From assembly GCF_004217185.1 (NCBI RefSeq), contig NZ_SHKL01000001.1, positions 991,001-1,055,000 on the forward strand: a stretch of 64,000 nucleotides of DNA, given 5' to 3'. Shown here in pieces: positions 43,708 to 53,672 of this stretch. Both the position numbers and the translations under genes were made by a program. The stretch's first letter is position 1, and each line of letters begins with the position of its first letter. Source of the DNA: Pseudonocardia sediminis (lineage in GTDB: Bacteria; Actinomycetota; Actinomycetes; Mycobacteriales; Pseudonocardiaceae). The notes beneath the pieces were generated by a model, which made no database searches, was not told where the DNA came from, and saw only the letters and a program-made list of their open reading frames with translations.

Positions 43708-44877
43708 ATGGACCTGACCTACACCGCGGCCGAGGAGGAGTTCCGTAGCGAGCTCCGTTCCTGGCTGTCGGCGAACATCCCCGACGAGTGGAGCCGTCCC
43801 GGCTTCTGGGAGTCCCTGGACGACGACGAGAGCTTCCGTCTGCGCCGGGACTGGGAGCGGGACAAGGCTCTCGCCGGGTTCGCCGGGATCCAGTGGCCGA
43901 CCGAGTTCGGCGGCCGCGGCGGGACGCCCGGTATGAAGGCGATCTACGACGAGGAGACCGTCCGGGCGCAGGCTCCGCGCACGGTCAACCCGCTCGGCCT
44001 GACCTTCCTCGCCCCGACCGTGATGGCCATCGGTACGGACGCGCAGAAGAAGGAGATCATCGGCCCGATGCTGCGCAATGAGGTGATCTGGTGCCAGGGC
44101 TTCTCCGAGCCCGGCGCCGGGTCCGACCTCGCGGCGCTGTCGACCAAGGGCGTCCGCGACGGTGACGACTTCGTCGTCAACGGCCAGAAGGTCTGGACGA
44201 CCAACGCCATGTACGGCGACAAGATCTTCACCATGGTCCGCACCGAGGCGGGCAGCGAGAAGCACCGCGGCATCTCGATGCTGCTGATCGACATGGACCA
44301 GCCCGGTGTGGACGCGCGCCCGCTCAAGCAGATGAGCGGCGCCAGCGAGTTCGGCGAGGTCTTCTTCTCCGACGCCCGCGTCCCGGCCACCGACTGCCTC
44401 GGCGAGATCGGTGACGGCTGGCGGACCGCGATGCTGCTGCTCTCGTTCGAGCGCGGCGCGTCGGGCATCTCGCAGTACACCGAGTTCCGCCGCCAGTACG
44501 ACGAGATCGCCGCCGTGGCGCGCACGCTCGGCCGCGACACCGACCCGGTGATCCGCAACAAGCTGGCCCGGGTCCTCATCGAGCTGGAGTGCCTGAAGCT
44601 GCACTCGATGCACGTGCTCACCCGGACCGAGCAGGGCAAGGACCTCGGGTTCGAGGCGTCGATGACCAAGCTGCAGTGGTCCGAGGCGTTCCAGGACCTG
44701 TGGGAGGTCTACGACGACATCCTCGGCGAGGACGCCACGCTCGACTCGCTCGGCGACCTCGACCTGCGCCCGCTGCACGGGCAGGCCATGTGGTCGCGCT
44801 CGGTCACCATCTGGGGCGGCTCGTCCCAGGTCCAGCGCAACATCACCGCCGAGCGCGTGCTCGGCCTGCCGCGGTAG
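43708..44877 (+). CDS. Acyl-CoA dehydrogenase, large subunit
   Basis: A 389-residue FAD enzyme with N-terminal helical domain, FSEPGAGSDLAAL and VWTTNAMYGDKIF (FAD/acyl site), and the end motif WGGSSQVQRNITAERVLGLPR. It oxidises an acyl-CoA or steroid side-chain CoA to the enoyl form. A ribosome site AGGGAG precedes ATG 43708. The next gene, 8 bases on, is a shorter dehydrogenase, so the two probably form an alpha2beta2 heterotetramer like the FadE26-FadE27 type of sterol degraders. Confidence 0.9.
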   Translation: MDLTYTAAEEEFRSELRSWLSANIPDEWSRPGFWESLDDDESFRLRRDWERDKALAGFAGIQWPTEFGGRGGTPGMKAIYDEETVRAQAPRTVNPLGLTFLAPTVMAIGTDAQKKEIIGPMLRNEVIWCQGFSEPGAGSDLAALSTKGVRDGDDFVVNGQKVWTTNAMYGDKIFTMVRTEAGSEKHRGISMLLIDMDQPGVDARPLKQMSGASEFGEVFFSDARVPATDCLGEIGDGWRTAMLLLSFERGASGISQYTEFRRQYDEIAAVARTLGRDTDPVIRNKLARVLIELECLKLHSMHVLTRTEQGKDLGFEASMTKLQWSEAFQDLWEVYDDILGEDATLDSLGDLDLRPLHGQAMWSRSVTIWGGSSQVQRNITAERVLGLPR

Positions 44878-44885
44878 GAGAGGCC

Positions 44886-45899
44886 ATGTTCTTCGCACTC
44901 ACCGACGACCAGCGGGAGTTCGACACCGCGGTCCGCGGGTACCTGGCCGAGCGCTTCGACCTCGAGGCCGTCCGCGGCGTCGTGGAGGACGTCGACGGTG
45001 ACGGGCACCCGGACTCGCTCTGGAAGGCCGCCGCCGAGCAGGGCTGGCCGGCCGTGCTCGTCCCGGAGGAGCACGAGGGTCTGGGCCTCGGACTAGTGGA
45101 GGCGCAGGTGATCGCCCGCGCGCTGGGCGCCGGCGCCGCGCCCGGTCCGTGGCGGGGCACCGTCCTGGCCGCGGAGGCGATCCGTTTCGGCGGCTCCGAC
45201 GAGCAGAAGGCGCAGTGGCTGCCCAAGCTCGCCTCCGGTGAGGCCGTGGGCGCGTTCTCGCTGCGCGGTACCGCGCCGGGGGCCGTCCCGGCCGTGGAGT
45301 ACGGCGCCGTCGCCGACGTCGTCGTCGTCCGGACCGAGGGCGGGCTGGGGCTGTCGACGTCGTTCACCGCGACGCCGGTCGGATCCTTCGACGGCACCAC
45401 CCGGATCGCCGCACTCACCGTCGACGACGTCGAGGTGCTGCCCGGGGCCACCTCCGAGGTCCTGCGCCAGGTCACCGACCGGGCCACCGTGCTCGTCGCG
45501 GCGGACCTGGTGGGGATCGCCCGCGAGGCCGTCTCGCGCACCGTCGCCTACGACCGTGACCGTCAGCAGTTCGGCGTGCCGGTCGGCTCGTTCCAGGCGA
45601 TCAAGCACGCGCTGGCCGACCTGCACGTCGGGGTCACGATGGCCGAGCACGCGGCGCTCTACGCCGCGCACGCGGTCGACGCCGGCACCGACGACGCCGA
45701 CCTCGCGGTGGCCGTGGCCAAGGGCAAGGCCTCCGAGGTGGCCCTGCAGGCGACCGCCGCGATGATCCAGTACCACGGCGGCATCGGCTACACCTGGGAG
45801 CACGAGGCGCACTTCTTCTACAAGCGCGCCAAGCGTCTCGCGGGCCAGTTCGGCGACGCCGACGCCCAGCGCGAGCGGATCGCCGCGCTGACGATCTGA
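44886..45899 (+). CDS. Acyl-CoA dehydrogenase, small subunit
   Basis: A 337-residue, degenerate member of the family: FFALTDDQREFDTAVRGYL start and HGGIGYTWEHEAHFFYKRAK end, but loops that hold the adenine and catalytic base in full enzymes are reduced. Such partners supply half of the FAD site in heterotetrameric dehydrogenases. ATG at 44886 has AGGAGAGG just ahead; the gene follows the large subunit closely. Confidence 0.9.
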   Translation: MFFALTDDQREFDTAVRGYLAERFDLEAVRGVVEDVDGDGHPDSLWKAAAEQGWPAVLVPEEHEGLGLGLVEAQVIARALGAGAAPGPWRGTVLAAEAIRFGGSDEQKAQWLPKLASGEAVGAFSLRGTAPGAVPAVEYGAVADVVVVRTEGGLGLSTSFTATPVGSFDGTTRIAALTVDDVEVLPGATSEVLRQVTDRATVLVAADLVGIAREAVSRTVAYDRDRQQFGVPVGSFQAIKHALADLHVGVTMAEHAALYAAHAVDAGTDDADLAVAVAKGKASEVALQATAAMIQYHGGIGYTWEHEAHFFYKRAKRLAGQFGDADAQRERIAALTI

Positions 45900-46211
45900 G
45901 TCCTCGCACGACGGCGGACGCCCCCACCCCTTCCCGGCGGACCGGCCACGGTCCGGCCGGACCGGGTGCGGGGCGTTCGTGCGTACTGGCCGGGCCGGTG
46001 CCCGACGGCCCGTCGAGGGCCCGTCCGCGCGGCATGCGCGGGAGACCGATCGCCGAACGGGCCTCCCGCCGTGTCCCGGACCGGACCGGCTCCGCAGCCT
46101 CGGGCGCTACCCGGTCCTGACCGGACGAAACGCTTGTCCCGCAGGTCATGAGCTGATCTTGGCCGGTGCACTGTGGATGCGGGGGAGCGCACATCGTGCG
46201 ACCGTTTGTCG
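45900..46211. other. Gene-free stretch before padR-like gene
   Basis: These 312 bases contain no supported gene. The sequence is GC-rich with short, imperfect dyads built of CCGGCC/GGCCGG just after the dehydrogenase stop. The end region contains the promoter of the PadR-type gene. Confidence 0.5.
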
Positions 46212-46718
46212 ATGCCAGCCACACCCGTCAACTCCACCGCCGCCGCGCTGCTCGGTCTGCTGCACGGAGGCCCGATGACCGGTGGGCAGCTCGTGTCGGC
46301 GGCCGGGGAGCAGTTCGGACTGTTCTTCTCGGTCACCCGAAGCCAGGTCTACCGGGAGCTCCCGGTCCTCACCGAGGAGGGACTGCTCCGCCTGGGCAAG
46401 CAGGGTCCCCGCGCGTCGCAGGCCTATGTGATCACCGCGGCCGGCAAGCGCGCCTTCAAGGGCTGGCTCGCCGCCGGCGGAGAGGCCGAGGCGGTCCGAA
46501 GCCCACTGGTGCTGCGTCTGCTCAACGCCGGGTCGTTGACGGTCAAGCAGCGCGCGGAGCTGCTGCGGTCCTCGCGCGACGCCTACACCGAGCGTCTCGC
46601 CCAGGCCCGGGCCGCGGCGAAGGAGACCGAGGACCCCTACGGCCGTCCGGTCGCGGAGTTCGCCGTGGCGCACACCCGCGCCATGATCAAGCTGATCGAC
46701 GCCGTCCCGGCCGAGTGA
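46212..46718 (+). CDS. PadR-family transcriptional regulator
   Basis: A 168-residue winged-helix protein: residues 8-90 show AALLGLLHGGPMTGGQLV, RSQVYRELPVLTEEGLLR and YVITAAGKRAF, the PadR fold; residues 100-165 form helices for dimerisation. PadR proteins repress transporters or detoxification genes and respond to small aromatic ligands. ATG at 46212 is preferred; an in-frame GTG at 46173 adds 13 residues. Target unknown; it sits upstream of prfB, which starts 61 bases later. Confidence 0.85.
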   Translation: MPATPVNSTAAALLGLLHGGPMTGGQLVSAAGEQFGLFFSVTRSQVYRELPVLTEEGLLRLGKQGPRASQAYVITAAGKRAFKGWLAAGGEAEAVRSPLVLRLLNAGSLTVKQRAELLRSSRDAYTERLAQARAAAKETEDPYGRPVAEFAVAHTRAMIKLIDAVPAE

Positions 46719-46779
46719 CGTCGCGGTGGCGACGGGGTTTCCGCAGCCGGTCCCCGGCGCCCGCGTAGGCTGAAATGCT

Positions 46780-47883
46780 GTGAACCCCGACGTCCAGGCC
46801 GACATCAAGGATCTCGACGGAACGCTGTCCAGCATCGAGGCCGTCGCCGACGTTCCCGCGCTGCGCCAGGAGATCGACGAGCTCTCCGAGCAGGCCGGGC
46901 GTCCCGATCTCTGGGACGACGTCGACGCCGCGCAGAAGATCACCAGCCGTCTCGCGCACGCACAGGGCGACCTGCGCCGTCTCGACGACCTGCGCGGTCG
47001 CCTCGACGACCTCCCGGTGCTCTACGAGCTGGCCGAGGAGGAGGACGACGGCTCCGCCTCGTCCGACGCCGACAACGAGCGCGCGAAGCTGCGCCGCGAG
47101 ATCGCCTCGCTCGAGGTCCGCACGCTGCTCTCCGGCGAGTACGACCAGCGCGAGGCCCTGGTGACGATCCGCGCCGAGGCGGGGGGCGTGGACGCCGCCG
47201 ACTTCGCCGAGATGCTGCTGCGGATGTACCTGCGCTGGGCCGAGCGCCACGGCTACGGCACCGACGTCTACGACACCTCCTACGCCGAGGAGGCCGGCAT
47301 CAAGTCGGCCACGTTCGCGGTGCACGCGCCGTACGCCTACGGGACGCTCTCGGTCGAGCAGGGCACGCACCGTCTCGTCCGGATCTCGCCGTTCGACAAC
47401 CAGGGCCGCCGCCAGACCTCGTTCGCCGGGGTCGAGGTGGCGCCGGTCGTCGAGACGACCGACCACGTCGAGATCGACGAGAAGGAGCTGCGCGTCGACG
47501 TCTACCGGTCGTCGGGGCCCGGCGGGCAGGGCGTCAACACGACCGACTCCGCGGTGCGGCTGACCCACATCCCGACCGGGATCGTCGTGTCGTGCCAGAA
47601 CGAGCGCTCGCAGCTGCAGAACAAGGCCAGCGCGATGATGGTGCTGCAGGCCAAGCTCCTCGCCCGCAAGAAGCAGGAGGAGCAGGCGCTGATGGACTCG
47701 CTCAAGGACGGCGGCTCGTCCTGGGGCAACCAGATGCGCAACTACGTTCTGCACCCGTACCAGCAGGTCAAGGACCTGCGGACCGGGCTGGAGCAGAACA
47801 ACCCGTCGCAGGTGCTCGACGGCGAGATCGACGACTTCGTCGAGGCCGGCATCCGCTGGCGCATGCAGGCCTCCGACGCGTGA
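46780..47883 (+). CDS. prfB: Peptide chain release factor 2
   Basis: A 367-residue RF2 that ends translation at UGA and UAA. Recognition motif SPF at residues 203-205, hydrolysis motif GGQ at 248-250. The frame is continuous, so the programmed +1 frameshift known from E. coli prfB is absent, as in other actinobacteria. GTG at 46780 lies 8 nt after TAGGCT (46766-46771). The stop overlaps the start of the following lipoprotein gene (GTGA). Confidence 0.97.
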   Translation: MNPDVQADIKDLDGTLSSIEAVADVPALRQEIDELSEQAGRPDLWDDVDAAQKITSRLAHAQGDLRRLDDLRGRLDDLPVLYELAEEEDDGSASSDADNERAKLRREIASLEVRTLLSGEYDQREALVTIRAEAGGVDAADFAEMLLRMYLRWAERHGYGTDVYDTSYAEEAGIKSATFAVHAPYAYGTLSVEQGTHRLVRISPFDNQGRRQTSFAGVEVAPVVETTDHVEIDEKELRVDVYRSSGPGGQGVNTTDSAVRLTHIPTGIVVSCQNERSQLQNKASAMMVLQAKLLARKKQEEQALMDSLKDGGSSWGNQMRNYVLHPYQQVKDLRTGLEQNNPSQVLDGEIDDFVEAGIRWRMQASDA

Positions 47884-48623
47884 TCCGGATCTCGCCCCGG
47901 CGCTCCGGCGTCGCCGCGGCCCTGGTGTGCGCGGTCCTGATGACCGGCGCGTGCACCTCGGATCCGGCGCCGTCGTCCCCGGACCCGTCGAACCCGGGCG
48001 CCCCGGTGGCCGCCGCGACCCCGGAGCAGGCCGTCGGGAACGCCGCCGTCGCCACGACGGAGGCCGGGTCGGCGCGGACGGTGCTCGTCGCCGAGACCGC
48101 CGTCGGTACCGTGCGGGCCACCGGCCCGGTCCGATTCGCGCCGTTCGCGGCCGACCTGACGGCCACCGTCGGGGCCCGCGAGATCGGGGTGCGCACCGTC
48201 GACGGGACGTCCTGGGCGCGGTTCGGCACGCGCTGGCAGCAGCTCTCGCCGGGCCTGCTCCCGGTCGGGGCCGTCGCCGGTGCCCTGCGCTCGGCGTCCG
48301 GTCTGACCGGGGTGACCGAGGTGGGGCCCGAGCGGGTCGGTGACGTCGCGACGACGTACTACCGCGGCACCGTCGACCTCGCCGCCGTCCCGGCGCCGGA
48401 CGCGACCGCCCGCGCCGAGCTGGACGAGCTCGCCGCCCTGGCCACACCGAACCCGGGCATCGAGGTGTGGGTCGGTCCGGACGGGAGGATCGTGCAGCTG
48501 CGCACCAGCTCGGTCGCGACGCCCGGGACGCAGGCGGCCTCCGCGCCGGCCCCGGGCGCGATCACGGTGACGCTGTCCGACCCGGGCATCCCGGTCGAGG
48601 TCACCCCGCCGCACACGGGCTGA
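47880..48623 (+). CDS. Putative lipoprotein
   Basis: A 247-residue exported protein with signal 1-24 and lipobox LMTGAC (lipid-bearing Cys25). After a Ser/Pro-rich spacer, residues 50-240 have alternating beta-strands ([27 protein letters not shown]) like the LppX/LprG fold that carries lipids, though similarity is weak. GTG at 47880 overlaps the prfB stop. It lies between prfB and ftsE, the position occupied by unrelated membrane proteins in M. tuberculosis. Confidence 0.75.
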   Translation: MIRISPRRSGVAAALVCAVLMTGACTSDPAPSSPDPSNPGAPVAAATPEQAVGNAAVATTEAGSARTVLVAETAVGTVRATGPVRFAPFAADLTATVGAREIGVRTVDGTSWARFGTRWQQLSPGLLPVGAVAGALRSASGLTGVTEVGPERVGDVATTYYRGTVDLAAVPAPDATARAELDELAALATPNPGIEVWVGPDGRIVQLRTSSVATPGTQAASAPAPGAITVTLSDPGIPVEVTPPHTG

Positions 48624-48759
48624 GCTCCGGGTCCCGGGGAGGTCCCGGGCCGTGGAGAGCGCGCCCGGGGCGCCACCCCGGACCACGTCCGGTGTGGATG
48701 CGACGGCGTGGGCGCGTCGTGACGGGGTGTGAAAGGTCGACGGCGGTAGGTTGCCGAGC

Positions 48760-49449
48760 GTGATCGAGCTGCACGACGTCACCAAGCTGTACCCGGCGTC
48801 GAGCCGGCCTGCCCTGGACCACGTCACGGCCACGGTGGACGACGGCGAGTTCGTCTTCCTGATCGGACCGTCGGGCTCGGGCAAGTCGACCCTGCTGCGG
48901 CTGCTGCTGCGCGAGGACCGGCCCACCGGCGGCGTGATCGAGGTCGGCGGCCTGGACGTGGCGAAGCTGCCCCGTCGCAAGGTCCCGAAGCTGCGCCAGC
49001 GGATCGGGTGCGTGTTCCAGGACTTCCGGCTGCTGGCCAACCGCAGCGTCGCCGGCAACGTCGCCTTCGCCCTCGAGGTGCTGGGCAAGAAGCCCGCCGA
49101 CATCCGTCGCGACGTCCCGGAGCTGCTCGCGCTCGTCGGGCTGGAGGGCAAGGCCGAGCGGATGCCGCACGAGCTCTCCGGCGGCGAGCAGCAGCGGGTC
49201 GCGATCGCGCGGGCCTCGGTCAACCGCCCGCCGCTGCTGCTGGCCGACGAGCCCACCGGCAACCTCGACCCGGAGACCAGCCGCGGCATCATGCAGCTCC
49301 TCGAACGGATCAACCGCGGAGGCACGACGGTCGTGATGGCCACCCACGACGACACGATCGTCGACGCGATGCGCCGCCGCGTGATCGAGCTGCACGACGG
49401 CACGGTCGCCCGCGACGAGGCCCGCGCCGTCTACGGGGCCGGTCGCTGA
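48760..49449 (+). CDS. ftsE: Cell division ATP-binding protein FtsE
   Basis: A 229-residue ABC ATPase. Walker [10 protein letters not shown] at 36-44, signature LSGGEQQRV at 139-147, Walker B LLLADE to E164. With FtsX it forms a membrane complex that activates cell-wall hydrolases at division. GTG at 48760 follows TAGGTT (48747-48752) by 7 nt and matches the start of the mycobacterial protein; TTG at 48751 is rejected. Stop overlaps ftsX start. Confidence 0.97.
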   Translation: MIELHDVTKLYPASSRPALDHVTATVDDGEFVFLIGPSGSGKSTLLRLLLREDRPTGGVIEVGGLDVAKLPRRKVPKLRQRIGCVFQDFRLLANRSVAGNVAFALEVLGKKPADIRRDVPELLALVGLEGKAERMPHELSGGEQQRVAIARASVNRPPLLLADEPTGNLDPETSRGIMQLLERINRGGTTVVMATHDDTIVDAMRRRVIELHDGTVARDEARAVYGAGR

Positions 49450-50351
49450 TGCGCGCCGCACTCCTGCGCCGTGAGGTCGGCTCCGGCCTGCGCCGCAACA
49501 TCACGATGACGGTCGCGATGGTGCTGACCACGGCCGTCTCGCTGATGTCGGTCGGCGCCGGGCTGCTGATCGTCCGCACGATCGACGACATCGGCGCGCT
49601 CTACACCGACCGCCTGGAGATCCAGGTCGCGCTGACCCAGGACACGTCGTCGAACGATCCGGACTGCACCGGCCCGATCTGCTTCCGGCTCAAGAACGTC
49701 ATCGAGTCCACCCCGGGGGTGGAGGAGGTGCGGTTCGAAAGCCAGCAGGAGGCCTACGCCCGGTTCAAGGAGCTCTTCGCCGGCCAGACCGTCGCCGACG
49801 TCGCCCGCCCGCAGTCGCTGCCGTCGACACTGCGGATCGAGCTGAACGACCAGGTGAACGGCCCGGACGCGGTGCGCGCCGCCGTCGCGGACCAGGTGGG
49901 CGTGCGCGAGGTCATCGACCAGCGCGACGTCGTGGCGAAGCTCTTCGACTTCCTCGGCGGGGTGCGCGACGTGGCGTTCGCGCTGGCCCTGGTGCAGGCG
50001 GTCGCGGCGGTGCTGCTGATCTCCAACACCGTGCAGGTCTCGGCGTTCACCCGGCGCACCGAGGTGGGTGTGATGCGCCTGGTCGGCGCCACCCGCTGGA
50101 CCACGCAGCTGCCGTTCCTGGTCGAGGCCGCGGTGGCCGGGCTCGTCGGTGGTGCGCTGGCCGGGGTGGGCCTGCTGGCCGGGAAGTTCCTCGTCGTCGA
50201 CGACCTGCTGGGCGCGATCGCGCAGAGCAACGTCATCCCGCCGGTGCAGCTCACCGACGTCCTGCTGACCTCGGCCGTGCTGGTCCCGGTCGGTGGCGTC
50301 GTCGCCGGCCTGACCGGCTACGTCACCCTGCGCCTCTACGTCAAGGTCTGA
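49449..50351 (+). CDS. ftsX: Cell division protein FtsX
   Basis: A 300-residue membrane partner of FtsE. Helix 1 at about 21-43, an extracytoplasmic domain (45-170) with a cysteine pair (DCTGPIC), then three helices (about 175-200, 225-250, 270-292) in the FtsX/MacB permease fold. The ectodomain recruits NlpC/P60 hydrolases such as RipC in mycobacteria. The ATG at 49449 shares one base with the ftsE stop. Confidence 0.96.
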   Translation: MRAALLRREVGSGLRRNITMTVAMVLTTAVSLMSVGAGLLIVRTIDDIGALYTDRLEIQVALTQDTSSNDPDCTGPICFRLKNVIESTPGVEEVRFESQQEAYARFKELFAGQTVADVARPQSLPSTLRIELNDQVNGPDAVRAAVADQVGVREVIDQRDVVAKLFDFLGGVRDVAFALALVQAVAAVLLISNTVQVSAFTRRTEVGVMRLVGATRWTTQLPFLVEAAVAGLVGGALAGVGLLAGKFLVVDDLLGAIAQSNVIPPVQLTDVLLTSAVLVPVGGVVAGLTGYVTLRLYVKV

Positions 50352-50389
50352 CCGTGAATGCGGTGGCACGTCGCGGGTAGGCTGGTCCG

Positions 50390-50875
50390 GTGAAGGAAAA
50401 GGGCCGGAAGGTGATCGTGCAGAACCGCCGGGCCCGGCACGACTACGCGATCCTCGACACCTACGAGGCCGGGGTCGCACTCGTGGGCACCGAGGTGAAG
50501 AGCCTCCGCCACGGCCGGGCCTCGATGGCGGACGCGTTCGCGACCGTCGACGACGGCGAGGTGTGGCTGCGAGGCCTGCACGTCCCGGAGTACACGCAGG
50601 GCAGCTGGACGAACCACGAGCCGCGGCGCACCCGCAAGCTGCTGCTGCACAAGGGCGAGATCGAGCGGCTGATCGGCAAGATCCGCGAGGGCGGGCTCAC
50701 GCTCGTCCCGCTCGCGTTGTACTTCAACGACGGCAAGGTCAAGTGCGAGATCGCGCTGGCGCGGGGCAAGAAGAGCTTCGACAAGCGCCACGACCTGGCC
50801 AAGCGCGACGCGGACCGCGACATCCAGCGCGCCATCGGCCGTGCCGCCAAGGGGCGCGCCCGCAGCATGCGCTGA
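50390..50875 (+). CDS. smpB: SsrA-binding protein SmpB
   Basis: A 161-residue tmRNA-binding protein with [29 protein letters not shown] at its core, and a basic C-terminal tail ([21 protein letters not shown]) that enters the mRNA channel. GTG at 50390 is 6 nt after TAGGCT (50378-50383). The tmRNA gene lies 1 kb downstream, with one amidohydrolase gene between. Confidence 0.97.
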   Translation: MKEKGRKVIVQNRRARHDYAILDTYEAGVALVGTEVKSLRHGRASMADAFATVDDGEVWLRGLHVPEYTQGSWTNHEPRRTRKLLLHKGEIERLIGKIREGGLTLVPLALYFNDGKVKCEIALARGKKSFDKRHDLAKRDADRDIQRAIGRAAKGRARSMR

Positions 50876-50927
50876 GCCGGGCGCGCGGTGTGCGCCGAAC
50901 CCGGCGGTCGGCGTTACGGTGATCGGC

Positions 50928-51842
50928 GTGGATCTCCCCGCGCCCCCGGAGTCGGACGACGACGTCCCCCGCTGGACCGCCGAGCTGGGCCTGCCCGGTC
51001 TCGTCGACACGCACGTGCACTTCCTGCCCGAACGCATGCTGGCCAAGGTCTGGGACTACTTCGACCACGCCTGCGAGCACTACGGCCGGGAGTGGCCGGT
51101 GCACTACAAGCTGCCCGAGGACGAACGGCTGCGGGTGCTCGACGAGCTGGGGGTGCTGCGGTTCGCGCCGCTGACCTACCCGCACAAGCCGGGGATGGCG
51201 CGCTGGCTGACCGGCTGGGCCGGCGAGTTCGCCGACGCGAACCCGGCCGCGGTCCGGACCGCGACGCTGTTCCCGGAGCCGGACGTCACCGAGTACCTGG
51301 GCGAGGCCGTCGAGGCCGGGTGCCGGATGGTGAAGGTGCACGTCCAGGTCGGCGGGTTCGACCCGCGCGACGAGCTGCTCGCCCCGGCCTGGGGACTGCT
51401 CGCCGACGCCGGTGTGCCGGCCATCGTGCACTGCGGCAACGGCCCGATCCCCGGCAGTTTCACCGGGCTCGACATCTTCGGCGAGGTCCTCGCCGCGCAC
51501 CCGCGGCTGAAGGTCGTCCTGGCCCACGCCGGTCTGCCGGACTACACCGGCGCGCTGGAGCTGATGCGCCGCCACGAGAACCTGGTGATCGACACGACGA
51601 TGGTCGGGACGCCGTACAGCGAGGACATGGCGCCGCTGCCGCAGGGCTGGGCGTCGAGCCTCGTCGAGTTCGCCGACCGCGTGGTGCTGGGCACCGACTT
51701 CCCGAACATCCCCTACGCCTACGCCGAGCAGCTCGTGGCGATCCACGGCTGGGCCGCCGCCGACGACCGTCTGGGCCTGCCCTTCCTGCGCTCGGTGCTG
51801 TACGACACGCCCGCCGCGGTGCTCGGCGTCGAACCGGAATGA
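50928..51842 (+). CDS. Amidohydrolase (TIM-barrel metal-dependent hydrolase)
   Basis: A 304-residue amidohydrolase-2 family protein. Metal ligands appear in LVDTHVHF (HxH), KVHVQVGGF, IVHCGNGP, VVLAHAG and VLGTDFPNIPY. Family members include decarboxylases and lactonases; the substrate is unknown. Start at GTG 50928, 7 nt after TACGGT; GTG 50919 is an alternative. It lies between smpB and ssrA on the same strand but is unlikely to be part of trans-translation. Confidence 0.87.
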   Translation: MDLPAPPESDDDVPRWTAELGLPGLVDTHVHFLPERMLAKVWDYFDHACEHYGREWPVHYKLPEDERLRVLDELGVLRFAPLTYPHKPGMARWLTGWAGEFADANPAAVRTATLFPEPDVTEYLGEAVEAGCRMVKVHVQVGGFDPRDELLAPAWGLLADAGVPAIVHCGNGPIPGSFTGLDIFGEVLAAHPRLKVVLAHAGLPDYTGALELMRRHENLVIDTTMVGTPYSEDMAPLPQGWASSLVEFADRVVLGTDFPNIPYAYAEQLVAIHGWAAADDRLGLPFLRSVLYDTPAAVLGVEPE

Positions 51843-51910
51843 TCCGCGGGGCCGGAGGCGTTACTCTGGTACGACCGCCCGGCAACGGGTGGGAGCTGCA
51901 GGACCCACCA

Positions 51911-52294
51911 GGGGGTGAACGGTTTCGACTCCGATCGTCGATCAAGGTGAAGCGTGCCGAGGAAGACGACGATGATCTCGTTAACCATGCGTCGTAACAA
52001 AATAAGTGCCGACAACAGTCGCACTGCCCAGAGCGCTTTCGCGCTCGCTGCCTGATTAACCTCAGGTAGGGCTGTCGGTCCGGAGGCGTTCCCGCTCCGG
52101 GTTCCGGCATCATTAAGGGGACTCACCGCGCGGCTCGGCCACGGAGCCGCGTGGGACATCGAACAGTGGCTGGGATCGTCACACCGGCTTGTTCGCGTGA
52201 CCGGTGGATCCGAGTAGAGGCTCAGCGGACTGCGCACGGAGAAGACCTTGTGAACCGACGGAGGACCCGGGTTCGATTCCCGGCACCTCCACCA
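51911..52294 (+). ncRNA. ssrA: Transfer-messenger RNA
   Basis: A 384-nt tmRNA that rescues stalled ribosomes. The 5' end GGGGGTG pairs with CACCTCC before the 3' ACCA, forming the tRNA-like acceptor; the T arm is CCGGG-TTCGATT-CCCGG. The tag reading frame starts at 52007 and encodes ADNSRTAQSAFALAA, stop TGA at 52052-52054, with the ALAA end recognised by ClpXP. CCA is encoded. Confidence 0.97.
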
Positions 52295-52302
52295 GCGAGA
52301 CC

Positions 52303-52343
52303 GACGGGGCCGTATCCGCCACACAGGCGGCTACGGCCCCGTC
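52303..52343 (+). terminator. Terminator of tmRNA gene
   Basis: Stem of 12 bp (52303-52314 with 52332-52343) and inner 5-bp stem (52316-52320 with 52326-52330), loop ACACA, 8 bases after the tmRNA end. Confidence 0.8.
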
Positions 52344-52388
52344 GTCGTGCGCGGGGCTCGTCCGCGAAACCCGATGATCTTCTCGCCA

Positions 52389-52429
52389 CAGAACGTTGCA
52401 TGACGAAACGATGCATTGCTAACGTTCTG
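52389..52429 (+). promoter_or_regulatory. Promoter covered by inverted repeat, upstream of P450
   Basis: TTGCAT (52396-52401) and TAACGT (52420-52425), 18 bp apart, form a good promoter. The perfect 9-bp repeat CAGAACGTT (52389-52397) / AACGTTCTG (52421-52429) overlaps both elements, with inner TGCAT/ATGCA arms. A repressor bound here would block the polymerase. No regulator gene is adjacent. Confidence 0.6.
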
Positions 52430-52454
52430 GGTGGAGCGAGGAGAGGTGCACCAC

Positions 52455-53672
52455 ATGACCACCACAGAGGTGTCCGAGCAGGCGCAGACGTCGTACCCGA
52501 TGGCCCGGGAGTGCCCGTACAGCCCGCCGGCCGAGCTGGGCCGGCTGCAGGCCGACGAGCCGATCACCCGCGCCCGGATCTGGGACGGGAGCACGCCGTG
52601 GCTGCTCACCCGCTACGCCGACGTGCGCTCGGTGCTCGCCGACCCGCGCTTCAGCTCCGACCCCTACCGCGACGGCTATCCGACGGTCGCGGCGTCGCGG
52701 AAGATCCGCCAGGACCGGCAGCGCCCGTCGTTCATCTTCATGGACGACCCGGACCACGCCCGGCTGCGCAAGATGCTGATCGGCGAGTTCACCGTCCGCC
52801 GGATCGAGACGCTGCGGCCGCTGATCGAGCAGACGGTCACCGAGCTGCTCGACGCGATGGAGGCGGGGCCGCGGGAGACCGACCTGGTGCAGGCGTTCGC
52901 GCTGCCGCTGCCGTCGCTGGTGATCTGCCACCTGCTCGGCGTGCCCTACGCCGACCACGCCTTCTTCCAGGAGCAGAGCCACGCCCTGCTCGACCTCACC
53001 TCGGGCGAGGAGAAGGTCGTCGCCGCGCTCGATGCGCTGCAGGGCTATCTCGACGAGCTGGCCGAGGCCAAGCGGAAGAACCCGACCGACGACCTGATCT
53101 CGCGCCTGGGCGCCCGGGTGAACGCCGGCGAGCTGGAGATCTCCGAGGTCAGCGCGATGGCGTTCCTGCTGCTCGTCGCCGGGCACGAGACGACCGCGAA
53201 CATGATCGGTCTCGGCACGCTGACCCTGCTCCACCACCCCGACCAGGCCGCACTCGTGCGCGACGGCGACACCGCCACCGTGCGCTCCGCGGTGGAGGAG
53301 CTCCTGCGGGTGCTCACCGTCACCCACGTCGGACGTCGCCGCGTCGCGCTGGAGGACGTGGAGGTCGACGGGACGCTGATCCGGGCGGGCGAGGGCGTCA
53401 TCCTGGCCGCCGAGGCCGCCAACCGGGACCCGGAGAAGTACTCCCACCCCGACGACCTCGACATCACGCGCGGCACGAACCAGCACGTCGCGTTCGGGTT
53501 CGGCATCCACCAGTGCCTGGGCCAGCCGCTGGCCCGGATCGAGCTGCAGATCGCCTACCCGGCCCTGCTGCAGCGGTTCCCGGACCTGCGGGTCACGGTG
53601 CCGGACTCCGAGATCCGGTTCCGCGAGGAGATGGCCGTGTACGGCGTGCACGAGCTGCCGGTGGCATTCTGA
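52455..53672 (+). CDS. Cytochrome P450
   Basis: A 405-residue soluble class I P450. Oxygen-activating AGHETT at 242-247, ExxR motif EELLR at 281-285, heme loop FGFGIHQCLGQPLAR with Cys354. Features are typical of the CYP105 and related actinobacterial families that hydroxylate secondary metabolites or xenobiotics. ATG at 52455 with a GAGAGG ribosome site. Stop overlaps the ferredoxin start (TGATG), so electron donor and oxygenase are made together. Confidence 0.95.
   Translation: MTTTEVSEQAQTSYPMARECPYSPPAELGRLQADEPITRARIWDGSTPWLLTRYADVRSVLADPRFSSDPYRDGYPTVAASRKIRQDRQRPSFIFMDDPDHARLRKMLIGEFTVRRIETLRPLIEQTVTELLDAMEAGPRETDLVQAFALPLPSLVICHLLGVPYADHAFFQEQSHALLDLTSGEEKVVAALDALQGYLDELAEAKRKNPTDDLISRLGARVNAGELEISEVSAMAFLLLVAGHETTANMIGLGTLTLLHHPDQAALVRDGDTATVRSAVEELLRVLTVTHVGRRRVALEDVEVDGTLIRAGEGVILAAEAANRDPEKYSHPDDLDITRGTNQHVAFGFGIHQCLGQPLARIELQIAYPALLQRFPDLRVTVPDSEIRFREEMAVYGVHELPVAF

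Noticed and set aside
46780..46900. Programmed frameshift in prfB
   Set aside because: The reading frame is continuous from GTG through GGQ; no internal UGA or shift site.
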